From Heterostelium multicystogenum (taxonomy: Eukaryota; Evosea; Eumycetozoa; Acytosteliales; Acytosteliaceae), in assembly GCA_003667245.1 (NCBI GenBank), contig RCNN01000197.1:1-64000 (forward strand): a DNA stretch of 64,000 nt. The letters are read 5' to 3'. The translations under genes were made by a program, and so were the position numbers. Of this stretch, positions 36,101 to 48,036 are shown piece by piece (the stretch's first letter is position 1; each line of letters begins with the position of its first letter). The notes below the pieces were generated by a model. That model ran no database searches. It worked only from the letters and a program-made list of their open reading frames with translations, and was not told where the DNA came from.

Positions 36101-37490
36101 TGGAATGGATTGTCTATTTAACCTACATTGTGTAGTATTCCAAGGACTTCCAAAGTTGTATGTAAGATCTCTGAATCTAATGCAGATAGCCTAATTTTAT
36201 TGGGACAAAACTTTGATAGGTTTGGAGAACAAGGAATACTTTTGTAACTAGAATTAGTTATTTCAAAACCATAAGGAAACTCCGGAAGTAATTTATCATT
36301 GATTGTAAGTGGAGAAGATATAAAATAGTCCATTGAGAAATATGCAAAGAGTGCAAGAGTATCAGAATCCATTCTAGCTAATAGATTTGTTTCCATTCTA
36401 AGGGATTCAAATTGATAATTGAGAGTTAGATAGCTAGCATTACTATTCCATGACTGCAATGAGTAGATATCGGGTTGGGGTAAAACTATCGAAGGAATAG
36501 GTGTGGAGTACTGCAGCAGCGAACTGATTAGATTTCCTTGGAGTGGTATCATCCTGCTTTGAAAGAGTTGCTCAACAGGAGTTTTTCCAAAATACAATCG
36601 GTCTGAAAGAGATACGGTTGGAGCTATAATATTGATGCTACTCAAAGGATCTGAGTCATAGAGGATTGATGAGTTGGGACTCTGAATGATGATCGAGGGC
36701 AGAATATATCCTTTTGTGGAAAGAGTTGATCCAACATCAAATTCTATTGTTTTTGCGACTGAAGGTGAGTAGTAATAGAGCAATGCAGAAATTCTTGACC
36801 TCTCCGGAACTTTTTCGTTGGGAGTAATTACAAGTAAATAGGTGGAGGTAGTTGATGATACCATCACTGGATAAGCTTCACAGTTGGCATACTCTACCTT
36901 GCACTTGAGAATATTTGATGTAGTGTCTCCATTTGGTGTTTCGATACTGACCGATCCATGGTAAACGTTGCTGAAGGGTGTAGAAAGTAGTTGATTTGAA
37001 AAAGATGTAACATTTACAACAGGTGCTAAGCATTTGGTAGTGAAATTGAAAAGACGACATTGTATTGCCAGAGAATTTGTAATTGACCTGTCCAGTTACC
37101 CCCATAGTAAAAATAAAGTCTATGTAGGCCATTTGCGATCCTGAACTTATATCATATGGCAGAATAGACACACCGGAGCCTGTGATATTGACAGACAGAC
37201 TTTCAAGCTGGAGGGATCCTATGAAAGTAAGTCTACCACTGTTATCTATACCACAATATCCCACCGCTGGAGTAAAAGTGTAACTAAACTGAGCATTGTT
37301 TAAATGTACTTTATTATATATAAATATTTAACCAAGTAAGTGTGAATTAGAAGATAGATGATTAAAATGAATTGGAGAGATTAGATTTTTTTTCTCCAAC
37401 TAGGTTGCCCAATGTTCCAATTAAGGAAGTTTAATAAATACCATTTATTAATAAAAATATTAAAGTTGAAATAAGAGATATTAACTTCAT
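33115..37490 (-). CDS. ComC-like type I membrane protein with EGF and IPT/TIG domains (copy B)
   Basis: Paralogue of copy A with the same layout. Exon 1 (37490–37442, 49 nt, phase 1) encodes a signal peptide (MKLISLISTLIFLLING). The intron 37441–37309 follows. The long ectodomain has introns near 36100, 35690 and 35240. An IPT/TIG-like segment lies near 34450–34120, an EGF domain (CSIKCLNNGRCENDQCICV) near 34065–33990, the ComC-type region with IQWINIRVDKNSIYGRF near 33550–33440, a TM segment (LIAIIVGSVGGFVVVLSIVG) near 33260–33180, and a short tail. At least seven frame changes occur, near 37100, 34920, 34625, 34110, 33840, 33585 and 33410, more than in copy A. Base-calling errors are the simplest reading; loss of function is possible. 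Role inferred as surface adhesion or recognition. Confidence 0.72.
37442..37490 (-). other. Signal-peptide exon of ComC-like copy B
   Basis: A 49-nt exon identical in length and phase to exon 1 of copy A. The ATG is at 37488–37490 and the donor GTATTT starts at 37441. Confidence 0.75.
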
Positions 37491-38553
37491 TGAGATTGTT
37501 ATCTCTTGAGGATATTTCTATTTTTACGTGATGAAGAGTCGTGACGAAAAAAATCAAAAAAGTTAATCATGAGAAATAATCAAGCTTTGAACTCGTATTC
37601 CAGATAAAAATCTTATTTTTGTGAGGATGTAAAATAATCAACTTATTTTAATTTTATACCAATTTTTGTGGTACCAAAAGTGTGGATAATGTTAAAAGTA
37701 GGACCTGTCCAGATCTGGAAAAACACTACAGTATAACACTTTATTTAGTAGTTATCAATATTATATTATATATGATAGTAATAATAAAGTCAGACAACAT
37801 ATTTATATTCAATCTTATTTGTTTGATTTGACTGATTATTCTGACAATATGATCAAGATAATTATTTTGGTCAAAAGATGAATAACAATAACATTCATGA
37901 CAGTCATTCGAATCCTACATTCTTATTCCTAATAAACTAAACTATTCGAAACAATAAAATGCAATCAATCACTAATGAAAAATAGGGAAAGATATAATAA
38001 TTCTTTGCAAAACAAGATATTTCTAACAAATCTATTAAAACGAAAACACACACTCTCACTCACATGATAACTGTTGATTTTTTTTTGCAAACATGCCAAC
38101 AATTGATATTTTGACAAAAACAGTGTGTTCAGTTTATTTTTTATTTTTTTTATTTTTTTGAAACCTCTAAATTTTTATTGTTTTTGTTGATTTTTTTTTT
38201 TATTTTTTATTGTTATTGTAGTTAGTTTTCATTCTATCATATCATATTATTATTATTATTATTTTAATATTATCACACAACTTTCTATTTTCAATTTTGT
38301 TTTCTATTTTTTTTTTTTTCGGATTACTTAAACTCCTGCTCTGCCTTGCACTATCAACACATCATCGGTACTCAACCAACCAACCAATCAACTAAACCAA
38401 ACCTAAACCACTTAGCCAAATCAAATCAACCAAACTAATTCTTAAACAGATTGCTTTGCACTGATAACCAAACATATAAGACATATTATATCCATTATAC
38501 ATATATAAATATACATAAATTAAAAGTTACAGTAAATATAAATTAGAGATACA
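37491..38553. other. AT-rich divergent spacer
   Basis: No gene seen. The sequence is very AT-rich with T-runs (38150–38210, 38308–38320) and TTA/ATT triplet runs near 38246–38262. It holds the promoters of the ComC-like copy B and the FYVE gene. Confidence 0.5.
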
Positions 38554-39205
38554 ATGGAATTTGACGAAGATAGTTCATTCAAGCCAGACCCAACCTTTAC
38601 AAACTCAAGACCAAAATGGGTTGATGACGACAAAGTAAACAAGTATGTATTTTTCATCATCAGTTCTATTGATGATTCTTTGGTTAGATTATTCCTAAAT
38701 GCTAACACTTACCTATTCACTTCAATAGCTGTACCAAATGCAAAGTTAATTTCACATTATTAAATAGAAGAGTATGTAGTAGATCAGCAAACAAGCAACA
38801 TGTAGTCCAAATTGTACAATCAACTATTATCGAATCATGATTCAGTTTACTGTTGACATGCAATTCATCATTACAATCGTAAACAGTCAGTCAAGAATTT
38901 TAGAAAGGCAGATTCACTTGTCAACAACCACATTAAAATTTTGATTGAATATACAATTCCGACGATAATGATCGATTTCATCAACAGTGTGACTTAAGAG
39001 TGAAGAATGAAGAGGAGATAGTTGATTGACTCACTTGTAATGATCCATACTGACCAATTTATTATTATTTTAGCATCATTGCAGGAGATGTGGATTAGTA
39101 TTTTGTCAAAAGTGCTCAGCAAACAGCTGTAAGATTCCTCAATTGAACTATAATTTCGTACCTGTTCGTGTTTGTGATGGATGTTTCCGTATGGTTTCAA
39201 TGTAA
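38554..39205 (+). CDS. Minimal FYVE-domain protein (87 aa, three exons)
   Basis: FYVE domains bind phosphatidylinositol 3-phosphate on endosomes. Exons are 38554–38642, 38729–38771 and 39074–39205, with introns 38643–38728 (GTATGT...AATAG) and 38772–39073 (GTATGT...TTTAG). The spliced product holds the three diagnostic motifs: WVDDD near the N-terminus, RRHHCRRCG across the second junction, and RVC near the end. Eight paired zinc-ligand cysteines are present: CTKC, CRRC, CQKC and CDGC. Almost the whole protein is the domain, so it may act as a stand-alone lipid sensor or adaptor. There are no frame errors. The exons are too short to be noticed as separate reading frames. Motif agreement makes the model reliable. 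Confidence 0.88.
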
Positions 39206-39358
39206 AAATATAATTATAACTAAAGACAAATAACAAACCAAAACATTATTACATATAAACACCAATTAAATTTTGAAATGAAATCAATAGTATACCATTT
39301 CGATAGACTATCAATATACTATCTAGCTTTATTGTTATGTTACTGACACACACTCTCT

Positions 39359-41951
39359 CTATTCATATTTTAATAGTGATAATGAGAGTGCTTTGTTTAA
39401 AAGAGTGTTTGTAAAGCTGTCGTCTCGTATTGACAGTGATTGATGGTAGTAGTCGATTGCCTCATCAAAGTTGCCTTGGAGATGTTGAGTGAAACCAAGT
39501 GCACTATAGATAGAGGCGTTGCCTGGCGAGAGGGTGTGAGCAATTTGATAGTATTTCAGGGCTTCGTTGAATTGTCTGCATTTTCTGTAGCAGTGTGCAA
39601 GATTGAATAGTGTTGGTTCAAATGCCGGATTGAATAGAGTTGGATACTGTGTTTTGATGATACTTCCACTCTGATTACTGACGTTGCTTTTGAATAAACT
39701 GTTATTGTTATTGTGGTTGGGTGATTGGTTGAAATTGGCAATGTCCAATGCTTTGAGGAAGAATTGTATCGCTTGTTTAAAGTCTTGTCCTTTGTAAGCA
39801 ATGACTCCAAGTTCATTGTAAATCAAAGGATCGTATGGACAAATGTCCAGTGCCTGTTGAAGATACTGTTCTGCCAAGTTAAAGTTGTGTATTCCAATCA
39901 ACTCCATTCCAATGCACAAGAGTGGCAAGTGAAGTCTACAATCCGGTTGTATGGTTAGTGCGTGGTCATTGAGGTTTGGTATCATTGATGATAATAGTTA
40001 CCCAGTTAGTAATCTTGAGGCTGTTCTGTAAGCAGACATGGCTTGGTCGTGCTCACCTTTGTTTGCAAAGTAGTGTCCAAATCCAAGCCATGATGCACCC
40101 AGCTTCGAGTCGTAGTTGGTGGATTTAGTGAATGCCTTTTGCGTCATATCGATATTCTGAATGAGGTGATAGTAGCATGCAATGCCATACCATGCGATGG
40201 CAGGCTGTATTTGGATGTCGATCAATTGGTGACACTGATAATGTAGTTCGTTCTTCATTCCAAGCTCATACATAGACGATAGATTAACCATTAAGCATGT
40301 TTGGTTATTATAGTATTTATCTTCTTTTAGAATACTATAAATTTAAAAGTAAATCGATTAGTTGGCGGTACATTAATAGTCATATTGAGTATAATTGGTT
40401 GTTTGTTTGGTCAAGACATTGTATTTGCTGAAACATTTATCCTCCCTTGAATGAATGAAGAAATGACCATTGTTGTCATGACATGCTGTATATGGTCTGC
40501 AATACAATTGATGTTCTGAAATGATTTTGTTTGTCAAGTCAAATGAAAATAGAATATTCTGATTCCATGACAATGAATATAATATTCCGTTCAAGATCTC
40601 TCCAGATTGTCCAGGATTCATTGTTGCTTGTATGCGATAATGTTCTGGTAATTGATGATATCTTACAAATTTCATTGTTTTGATGTTGAATCGATCAATT
40701 CGATGAGTGATTTACCATTAGCCAAATAGATATGATCATGACCATCATAACAAACTGATATGAAATATTATTATTGAAGGAATTGATCCTTCAATGTACA
40801 AAAGAAATTATAATCTAATAGTAATTGTATAGATATTTACCTTTTGGTTATCTCATAAGCATCTCTATATTGATAGTGATAGAAATAGTATTCTGCCATT
40901 GCTGTTTTAAAGTCATTGCTATTGATAAGTGATTGATTGATGGACTGATCTCCACAGTCTATGTTGATAAATCTCTGTCTTCCAATTTGATTGTCCTTCT
41001 TTGTATTATAGTACTAAAGTGATAGAGTTTAGTTAATGCTATTGATGGGTATTCTTGAAATAACAACATACTTTCTTTAGTAATGTAGAGTACAACTCCT
41101 CTATCCATTTATCTTGTGATGCGAAATTCAGTAGAGATATCAACTCCAATTCTTCTGAGTAGTTTAGTATATGATTCTTAATCAACGATTCAAACGACTG
41201 TTTGTAAATAATCAATTAATATTGATTAGTATCGATTAGTATCATAGACTAGACTATAGATTATCCTTTATCTGACATACTTCAAAGTTCTTATAATCTT
41301 GCTTCAATGATTTGATATACCAATATTTAGCCTTCTTCAAATTATCGAGTCCTTCAAATGCTTTTGCTCTCAACATTGAAATCATCGACGATATCTAGTA
41401 AATAGTTGAAACAAGTTAGTGTTGTTGTAATGCACATTGAATCTTTAGCTAGTGAGTTACCTACTGTTAGCGAAGATTGTGCCTTGTCATTTTGATCTAT
41501 GATACTGTAGTTTAATAAATGTTGATCGTCATCACCCAATATTGCTAAAACCTGCTCCCAGTCCTGGAGCTCTAGTTTTGCTCTAGCGGCAAGATAAACA
41601 TGTTTCTTAAAGACGATAGAGTTTGCTTGTTGTATATATTTCTGTAGGAGGAAAGTTGTTCTTTGGTATTGTTTATCTCTAAACAGACAATCACAATATA
41701 GATATAAATATTCGCTGTATTCTATAATATCATTTGTACAAATCAATAGTGTTAGATTAATCAGTTATCTATTTATATGTATGTAAGATATAATTTAGTT
41801 GTACTCAATCGGCTACTTTACCTTTTGAGGGATTTGGAGTTGATATTTGTAATAGTTTATCAGCATAGAATATGGATGCAGAGTAGGAGTGATTAGCAAG
41901 TGAGTCTGCAACCAATTTACAAAGTTGTAACTTTAATTGATCTTTATCCAT
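39359..41951 (-). CDS. cdc16: CDC16/APC6, TPR subunit of the anaphase-promoting complex
   Basis: Scaffold subunit of the APC/C, the ubiquitin ligase that drives mitotic exit. The start ATG at 41949–41951 gives MDKDQLKLQLCKLV. Exon 1 ends at 41822 and exon 2 begins at 41721. Later exons carry TPR units: YWYIKSLKQDYKNF near 41300, ELYSTLLKK near 41080, and the hallmark block WYGIACYYH, GASWLGFGHYF, GEHDQAMSAYRTA near 40180–40020. The last block, after intron 40001–39936, contains LHLPLLCIGMELIG, YNELGVIAY, ALKYYQIAHTLSPGNASIYSALGF and DDSFTNTLL. The order matches CDC16 orthologues along the whole length. The gene has about seven exons with few or no frame errors. The intron 40840–40335 is about 500 nt and holds a foreign relic. 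Confidence 0.9.
40373..40770 (-). pseudogene. Relic of another protein-coding gene inside a cdc16 intron
   Basis: Within intron 40840–40335 lies coding-like DNA in the same direction: CYDGHDHIYLANG near 40752–40714, then after a frame change RFNIKTMKFVRYHQLPEHY, LFSFDLTNKIISEHQL and a terminal stop near 40373. The short strand-turn pattern (Asp-Gly-x-x-His-Ile-Tyr, x-Phe-Asp-Leu) is that of kelch-like propeller repeats of a large dictyostelid family; that family link is from memory and moderate. There is no start and no upstream domain. It is not part of CDC16, whose frame resumes at 40334 with ILKEDKYY. Confidence 0.6.
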
Positions 41952-42373
41952 CTTTTATTAATATTATTGCAATGATTAATAGTGCTGGATATCACTATGT
42001 TTAAATATGGAGAAGCTTATTAAATATCATAAAGAACCACTTCATCAATGTTCCCTCCAAAATTTAAAAACTACCTAGACCCCCATTTGAAATTAATTGT
42101 CAAAACTAAAAGTAACTTGCAAATATCAAAAACTGGATCATACAACTAAGTTGTTTAGTTCTAATGATCAAATCAAGGAGTGATTCATTCAGGGTCATCA
42201 GTTTGAGGAGGTTTAATAGATAAGTAATAACAAAGAAAGATTTCAAATAAAGGTGTTCATCAATTATATTTTAGAAGATATTAAAAGTAGGTTTATTTTT
42301 TTATTTTGATGGAATGATGAAATTATTGAAAAGAAAAGAGAGATAATAATAGTCGTAGTATTGGTAATTTTGT

Positions 42374-44392
42374 TTAGAGTGGAATAAAGACAATTTGTTT
42401 GATAATGATTTCCTTACTGATGTTAAGAATTAATTTTCTTGCATAGGAAATTTTAATTGGTCCAAAGTAAATAAATATTCCATTAGCTTGACCTTTGTAT
42501 TGAGGATCGTTAATAGTTTGCTGAATGGTCGATTCTAAAGGAAGAGTAAACTGTTCGCAGAAAATATTGATCATGAATTCATATGGGCCTTTGGTGCATT
42601 CGACATTGTAGAATACTTGATTTCTTACTTTAATAGCATCCATTCCAATCGATTGGTAATCACGTAGTATCTCATAGTTTTGAGGTGCTATTTTCAAAGG
42701 AATAGTGTTAGTCTAATCTTCAAATTATCAATTTATAGTAGTTAGCTTTCTTACAGGTTGAGTAATCAATTTTGCTGCCATTGATAACGGAGAGAGCATT
42801 GGTCCTGAGATTAGTGAAAAGAGAAATGTTTTTGGGGAAGAACGTGAAAATAACACCATAGAGATTGCTTGTATCTCCAGCACGGGTAATTCCTATGACC
42901 CTTCCAATTTTATCATTGAAGCAAGTCACCAGTTCGGATTGTTCATTAAAAGAACTTGATACCCCAACCTTTTGATTAGTACCTGTAATACCAATCATTT
43001 TCAATTCACCTCCACTTATTGGGATCTTATTCACATAAAGAGTACCGTTGGGAGTCGCTACAAATAGGATTTGTTGAGGGGCTGAAGGTCCTCCTCCATA
43101 GACAGGGCTGTAGTTGTTGAATGAGCCGGTATAGTCGTTTTGAAGGGTATATATGCTTGAATTATCGGCAGTTAACAAAATTCTGTTGACTTCAGAAACA
43201 TACATATTTCCTTTTTCTCGTAATATATAGTCGGAGATTTCATTTGGGCTCATTCTAAGCCTGTCCATTGCAGCAGTATCTGGGCCTCCATATGTAACAG
43301 TACGTGGTCCTAGAATCTTGACTCTAATTAGACCCGTTGTTCTACAAAATACTTTTGAATACAAGGGTCTTGGGTTATAGAGATCAAAGGGTCTGCCCAT
43401 GTTTTGACATTGGAATGAGGTGTTGATGTGGTCAAAAACATTCGAGATCATAAAGTTACGATAGAGTTGATATTGATTGAATGTTGAGTTGTAATCTCCA
43501 TCTTGGTATTTAAGATCAGGATATTTCGCAAACACTTCATTTTCACCCATTTTGTACACCTCTCTAATCTTTGCAAAGTATTTGGTTTGATAGGAACCTC
43601 GTTTGTCCCAGGTATAATTTCACATCGGCCTCATTAAATTTGTAGTATTCTTTGCGTATAAGAATTTCTTCAAGGAACTTTAGATGAATTGATATGAATT
43701 GAGTATAATCCGGCAAGCTGATCACTTCGTATCCTGGCAAAATCATAGAGTCGGCGTGGGTAATAAAGTAACTATGAATGGCCAAGACCATGCTTCTTAG
43801 CTTACCAACAGCAACTTCATCAGGGTTGTTTCCGACAATAATTTGATATTGATAGAGTTGCTCTATCAATCCATGGACACCTTTAAGAGTCGCTTGATTC
43901 CATCCGGCAACAAGGTTTCGAGTAGTTCTTTGAAGGATATCATAGATTTCTTGATTTTGATTATTCTCTACACTAGGATTGTTGAAAAATAATACTAAAA
44001 ACCAATAGAGAGGCAGCACAGAGAGCAGGACCATATCCTGGAATAGCAGCAAGTGCACCAGAGACAAGATTGGTCAACAAAATCGTCCAGTTCTTTGAAT
44101 TAAACTGTTCATTACCTATCAATTGAATATTAGTATTGGAAGTTGAAAATATTTAATATTCTAAATATTCTTTTTAACCTACCATTGTACAAATCGACAA
44201 CAAGAGATGAAGAAGCAGCTGTAGATTTCTCTAAGAAATTTCCTAAACTATCAGCAAATTGTGTTTTAACTATAATATTCATCATAATAGAGAATAATAA
44301 ATATATTGTTAATTGATAATATTTATCATTAAATACATACAAACACCTGCAAAAGAAAGGATTTTTGTTTTTCCACTTGGAGATAAAGACAT
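42374..44392 (-). CDS. Protein with a delta-endotoxin-like (Endotoxin_N) helical domain
   Basis: The N-terminal half, at about 44110–43560, resembles domain I of bacterial three-domain crystal proteins. It has a glycine/alanine-rich hydrophobic helix, then long amphipathic helices with the phrase LPGYEVISLPDYTQF followed by HLKFLEE, matching the conserved central-helix region of that family. The rest (43559–42374) is beta-rich and contains NRILLTADNSSIYTL; it may correspond to the receptor-binding domains, but I cannot align it. The start is proposed at 44392, in a short first exon before a small intron; others follow near 44180–44100 and 42710. Frame changes lie near 44000, 43600 and elsewhere. 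No classical signal peptide is seen. Distant homologues are known in other eukaryotes; whether this protein is pore-forming is unknown. Confidence 0.6.
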
Positions 44393-44459
44393 ATTTGTTT
44401 GATTTATTTGAAGTGATTCTAAAGTAACTAACTAAATTTAGTTGTTTAAATACTTCCAT

Positions 44460-45617
44460 TTTGGAAGACTTAATTGTTTTTTTGAAAATATATTTGTAAT
44501 TTGGACAATTAGTTGAATAAGTTCCTAGAATAATGTCAGAGGTTCAATAAAAACATAAACCAAGTAATAAAGAAGTTATTTTGATTGGGTCTAGGACAGG
44601 AGATAAATGTCTTAAGATACAAACATTGATTTCTAGTTAAATAATGCCCCAAAAACAGAAAAATATTGATCATTGCTGAATTTTTGATTGAAGTTGTACA
44701 TCTACCTCAAATTCATGGATTCCAATGAAAAAGGCGAAAAATTTGTAAAGATTTTTTTTTTTTTGAAAATGATCATTGGATTTTTATGTACCGATTTTGG
44801 GGTTTGTCTTGATTACAAGATGATCGTCTAGTTTTCATTAGTTATTGTAAATGGACAAGCTTTTATGAGAGATTATGTACTTTTGTCTAGAATGAAAATA
44901 AAAATAGTGTATTATCATTAGATATTACCAAATTACAAAAGTGATTATCGAAATCACAATGGTGAACCTCTGATGTCAAGATCCTTAATCATATTCGAAG
45001 AGATTCACAAAATGAAAATAAAACATGAAGTTTTGTTTAATCAATTGTTATACTAAGAATAAATGGAAAATTTTAAGGAATCAAATTGATCCTTCTAAAG
45101 TTTGAATGATTCTCTTTGGTTTTAAAACTTATTTAGAATCATAAATTTTACATCTGAAATGATACAATTCCTGTTCCAGAGTATGATTTATATTTGGATA
45201 ATGGTGCAGATTTCTGAAATTTTATTGATGACTGGAAGAAACTCTGTTCCATCAATGATAAATAATGAACTCTGGGTAGTTGAGTCTTTTAATTTAATCA
45301 TGGTTATTGTTTAAAGAAAGAATTGAAACAAAAATTCTCTGGAAAATCTTGATAAGAAGAAAGACCTTTTTCTTCAAACATAAATTTATATTTTTGGGTG
45401 AGAGTGGATCATTATACTAAATAAAGGGATGTTCCAAAGTGTCAGTCAGCAATTATGCTGAACTACTAAAATGTATGTTATTTGGTTAAAAATCAATGGT
45501 TTATTGTTTTTATCCATCTATTCAACAAATCAATATATTATCATTACTTAAATTTAAATCGAGTATATTGATTTTGGATTAATTGGTACTTAGTAGGCTG
45601 TGAAATTCCAATATTTC
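44460..45617. other. Spacer with traces of an eroded gene
   Basis: No intact gene. On the plus strand, protein-like stretches such as HNGEPLMSRSLIIFEEIHK (44964–45020) and YDLYLDNGADF (45184–45216) are separated by stops and frame changes. They may be one heavily eroded gene. Family unknown. Confidence 0.3.
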
Positions 45618-47456
45618 TTATTTTAAAAAATAGAGTGCAGAGGCAATAGGTATTAAAATGAGAGTTGCCCATTTCGCAATCCAAAGTGTGTTGCTTGGCT
45701 GTGGCTCTCTTTTTACATAGGGTGATTCCAGCTCCGTTAGATTAATCTTAAAGTTGTTCCATTCGCGCACGATTCCATTGACGTGCCCTTTTCCAACGAC
45801 TGCCACAATCTTCTTACCGGGACAGAGTCGGAGTCGCGCTGCCATATACTGATCACGCTCAGTGACAATGGTCTGGACAACAGAAGGGAATTTCTCTTTG
45901 AACTCATCAAGCAACTCCATCACCAGTCTATCGTCGCTATTCTTCAATGCATCGATATCTTGCTGAGTTACTTCACTAAATGATGCCATGCAGAGGCAGA
46001 AAACAAATTTGATCTTTTCCCATCTCGTCAGTGAATTCCAAACACGCTGCAATGTGATTTCTACCAAACGATCACCAAGCACTATTTTTGCTCCAATCTT
46101 TTTCGCCTCTATAAAAAGCAGTGATAAACTCTGCACCTGGGCCTACTTTGCTTTGATTTCCCGCTTTCCTAATCATCTCTGCCATGAGTACATGCAAGAG
46201 GCCCGGCAAACCTTCTTGCTTGATAATCTTAACAATATCCTGTAGGGACGGACCCTTTTTCATTTTGATCATGGTCTACTGGGGTTGGAGGTGTAGTTGT
46301 ATTTGGGGTGGAGTAGTCTTCTTCATTTGAGAATTCATCATCTGCATCTGTATCGTTATTTACACTATTTGATGTGCTGGTGCTCAGTTCCTGTTGTGGT
46401 GAATGTGGTTGTTGTGCTTGCATTTGTTTCTGTTGTTTCTGTTTGATTTTCTGGTTCATGAGATGCTGTGATTGCATATGGCTAAGCTTATGTCTGTGAT
46501 AGAGAATCTGAGAGTTTATATTTCTGTTTATATTGTTTGTATCGTCTTGGCTAGAGTCTTGGTAGGCATTACTATCGGTTGTTTCTTCATTTTCATCATC
46601 ACCTTCAGCTTCTTCTTCCTCGTCTTCATCTTCATCATCTTCGTTTTCATCCATCAAATTCCTATTTAAACTGTTGCTACTATTGTTCCTGTTGCTATAT
46701 ATGTTGCTCGGTTCAAATGTTTCAATATATTTCATAGTGGACTTGGGATCTGATTTGGCCATGGTTGTAATAGGTCATTTTCGAAGAGTCTATACTATTC
46801 AAAACCAGTCCCGCTCTGCTTCGACACAATTCAATAAAAACTGTCTCAGGCTTCCATTTACTAATGATATCAGAGACCTCATCCGAACTTGATTGATGAA
46901 CATGCACTGATCCGACCAATATAACTAATTACAAAACAATCAAAGATTAAATCAGAGATTAAACATTAATATGTGATGCATCATAGATATCAATGATGGA
47001 TTCATTCTACATACTTGTGGAGTTGGTAAATGGAGAATGTAGTACAGTTGCAGAGGAAGGCAATTCAAAATCAATGGTTGTATCAGCAGTATTATTATCA
47101 TTGTATTGTATCGTACTATTACTACTGTTGAAAAGCGTTGCAAAGTTACTGCCACTACCACCACTAAACTGAAATGAACTACCCATATTAAAAAGAGGAG
47201 TTGAGCTATTTGAAGTATTATTACTCTCATCGGCCAAACTATTTTCATATTCCTCCACATTTATATTATCGCCAATATCCTTATTTATACAAGCATCTTT
47301 ATCATTATCATTCATAATACTATTACTATTTACATTATTATTATCTTCATCATCATTATCTATATTATTATTATTTAAGTTTATTCTATTACTATTACTA
47401 TTATTATTACTTTTACTATTACTATTTACAAAATCAAGACCATTATCTGACATCAT
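45618..47456 (-). CDS. TraB-domain protein with C-terminal membrane anchor (TRABD-like)
   Basis: TraB-domain proteins of animals and plants sit on mitochondrial or other membranes; the fold is related to TIKI/Tiki proteases. The start 47454–47456 begins an Asn/Asp/Ser-rich N-terminus of about 145 residues. Intron 47014–46925 follows. The TraB domain opens with VGSVHVHQSSSDEV and VFIELCRSRAGLV. It is then interrupted by a 150-residue acidic and Gln-rich insert (46760–46290). It resumes with QDIVKIIKQEGLPGLLHVLM, GAKIVLGDRLVEITLQR and VVGKGHVNGIV. A hydrophobic segment (WATLILIPIASALYF) sits just before the stop at 45618. Frame changes lie near 46275 and 46120. Conserved His in SVHVH and GKGHVNGI and the Glu in IELC agree with the family. 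Confidence 0.82.
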
Positions 47457-48036
47457 TTACAATTACAATATTACGATAAGTAATAATACTTCTGTTTTGT
47501 GTTTTTTTAGACTATACAATTATATTATATTATTAGTATTGTTATAAATCATTAATTATCAAATATTCAAAAATCAAACTTTAACTTTTAATAAATAATA
47601 ATATTAATAATAATATAAACAATACAAAAATAATAATTATTGTTTCAAAATTAAATTAATTTTATGAATAATGCAATTTCAAATTGTTGTTATTGTTGTA
47701 AATGCAAATTAAATATTTTTTGATGATTCATAAATAATAATTATTATTAATACATATGTATATTACGTCATGACCTTGTTACCATGAATGAATGAATAAA
47801 TAATATTATTTATATTTTTATATTATTAGATATGTTTTGCTATGATATGATAATGATATGATATGAATGATAGAGGATGATTCATTTATTAGTTAATATA
47901 GTTATATTACATATGTGTAATGATGAAGAATGAATGGTTGTTAGGGTACATCATTTGTTGAAAGTGGATTTGACTGTATTTGATTTGTTGGTTGGTTGGT
48001 TCATCTTCATCTCTTTAGTTGATGTTGTTTTTTTGT
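47457..48036. other. AT-rich spacer
   Basis: No gene seen. It contains long A/T runs and TTATTA-type repeats. It holds the promoter of the TraB gene and the 3' flank of the mutarotase gene. Confidence 0.5.
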
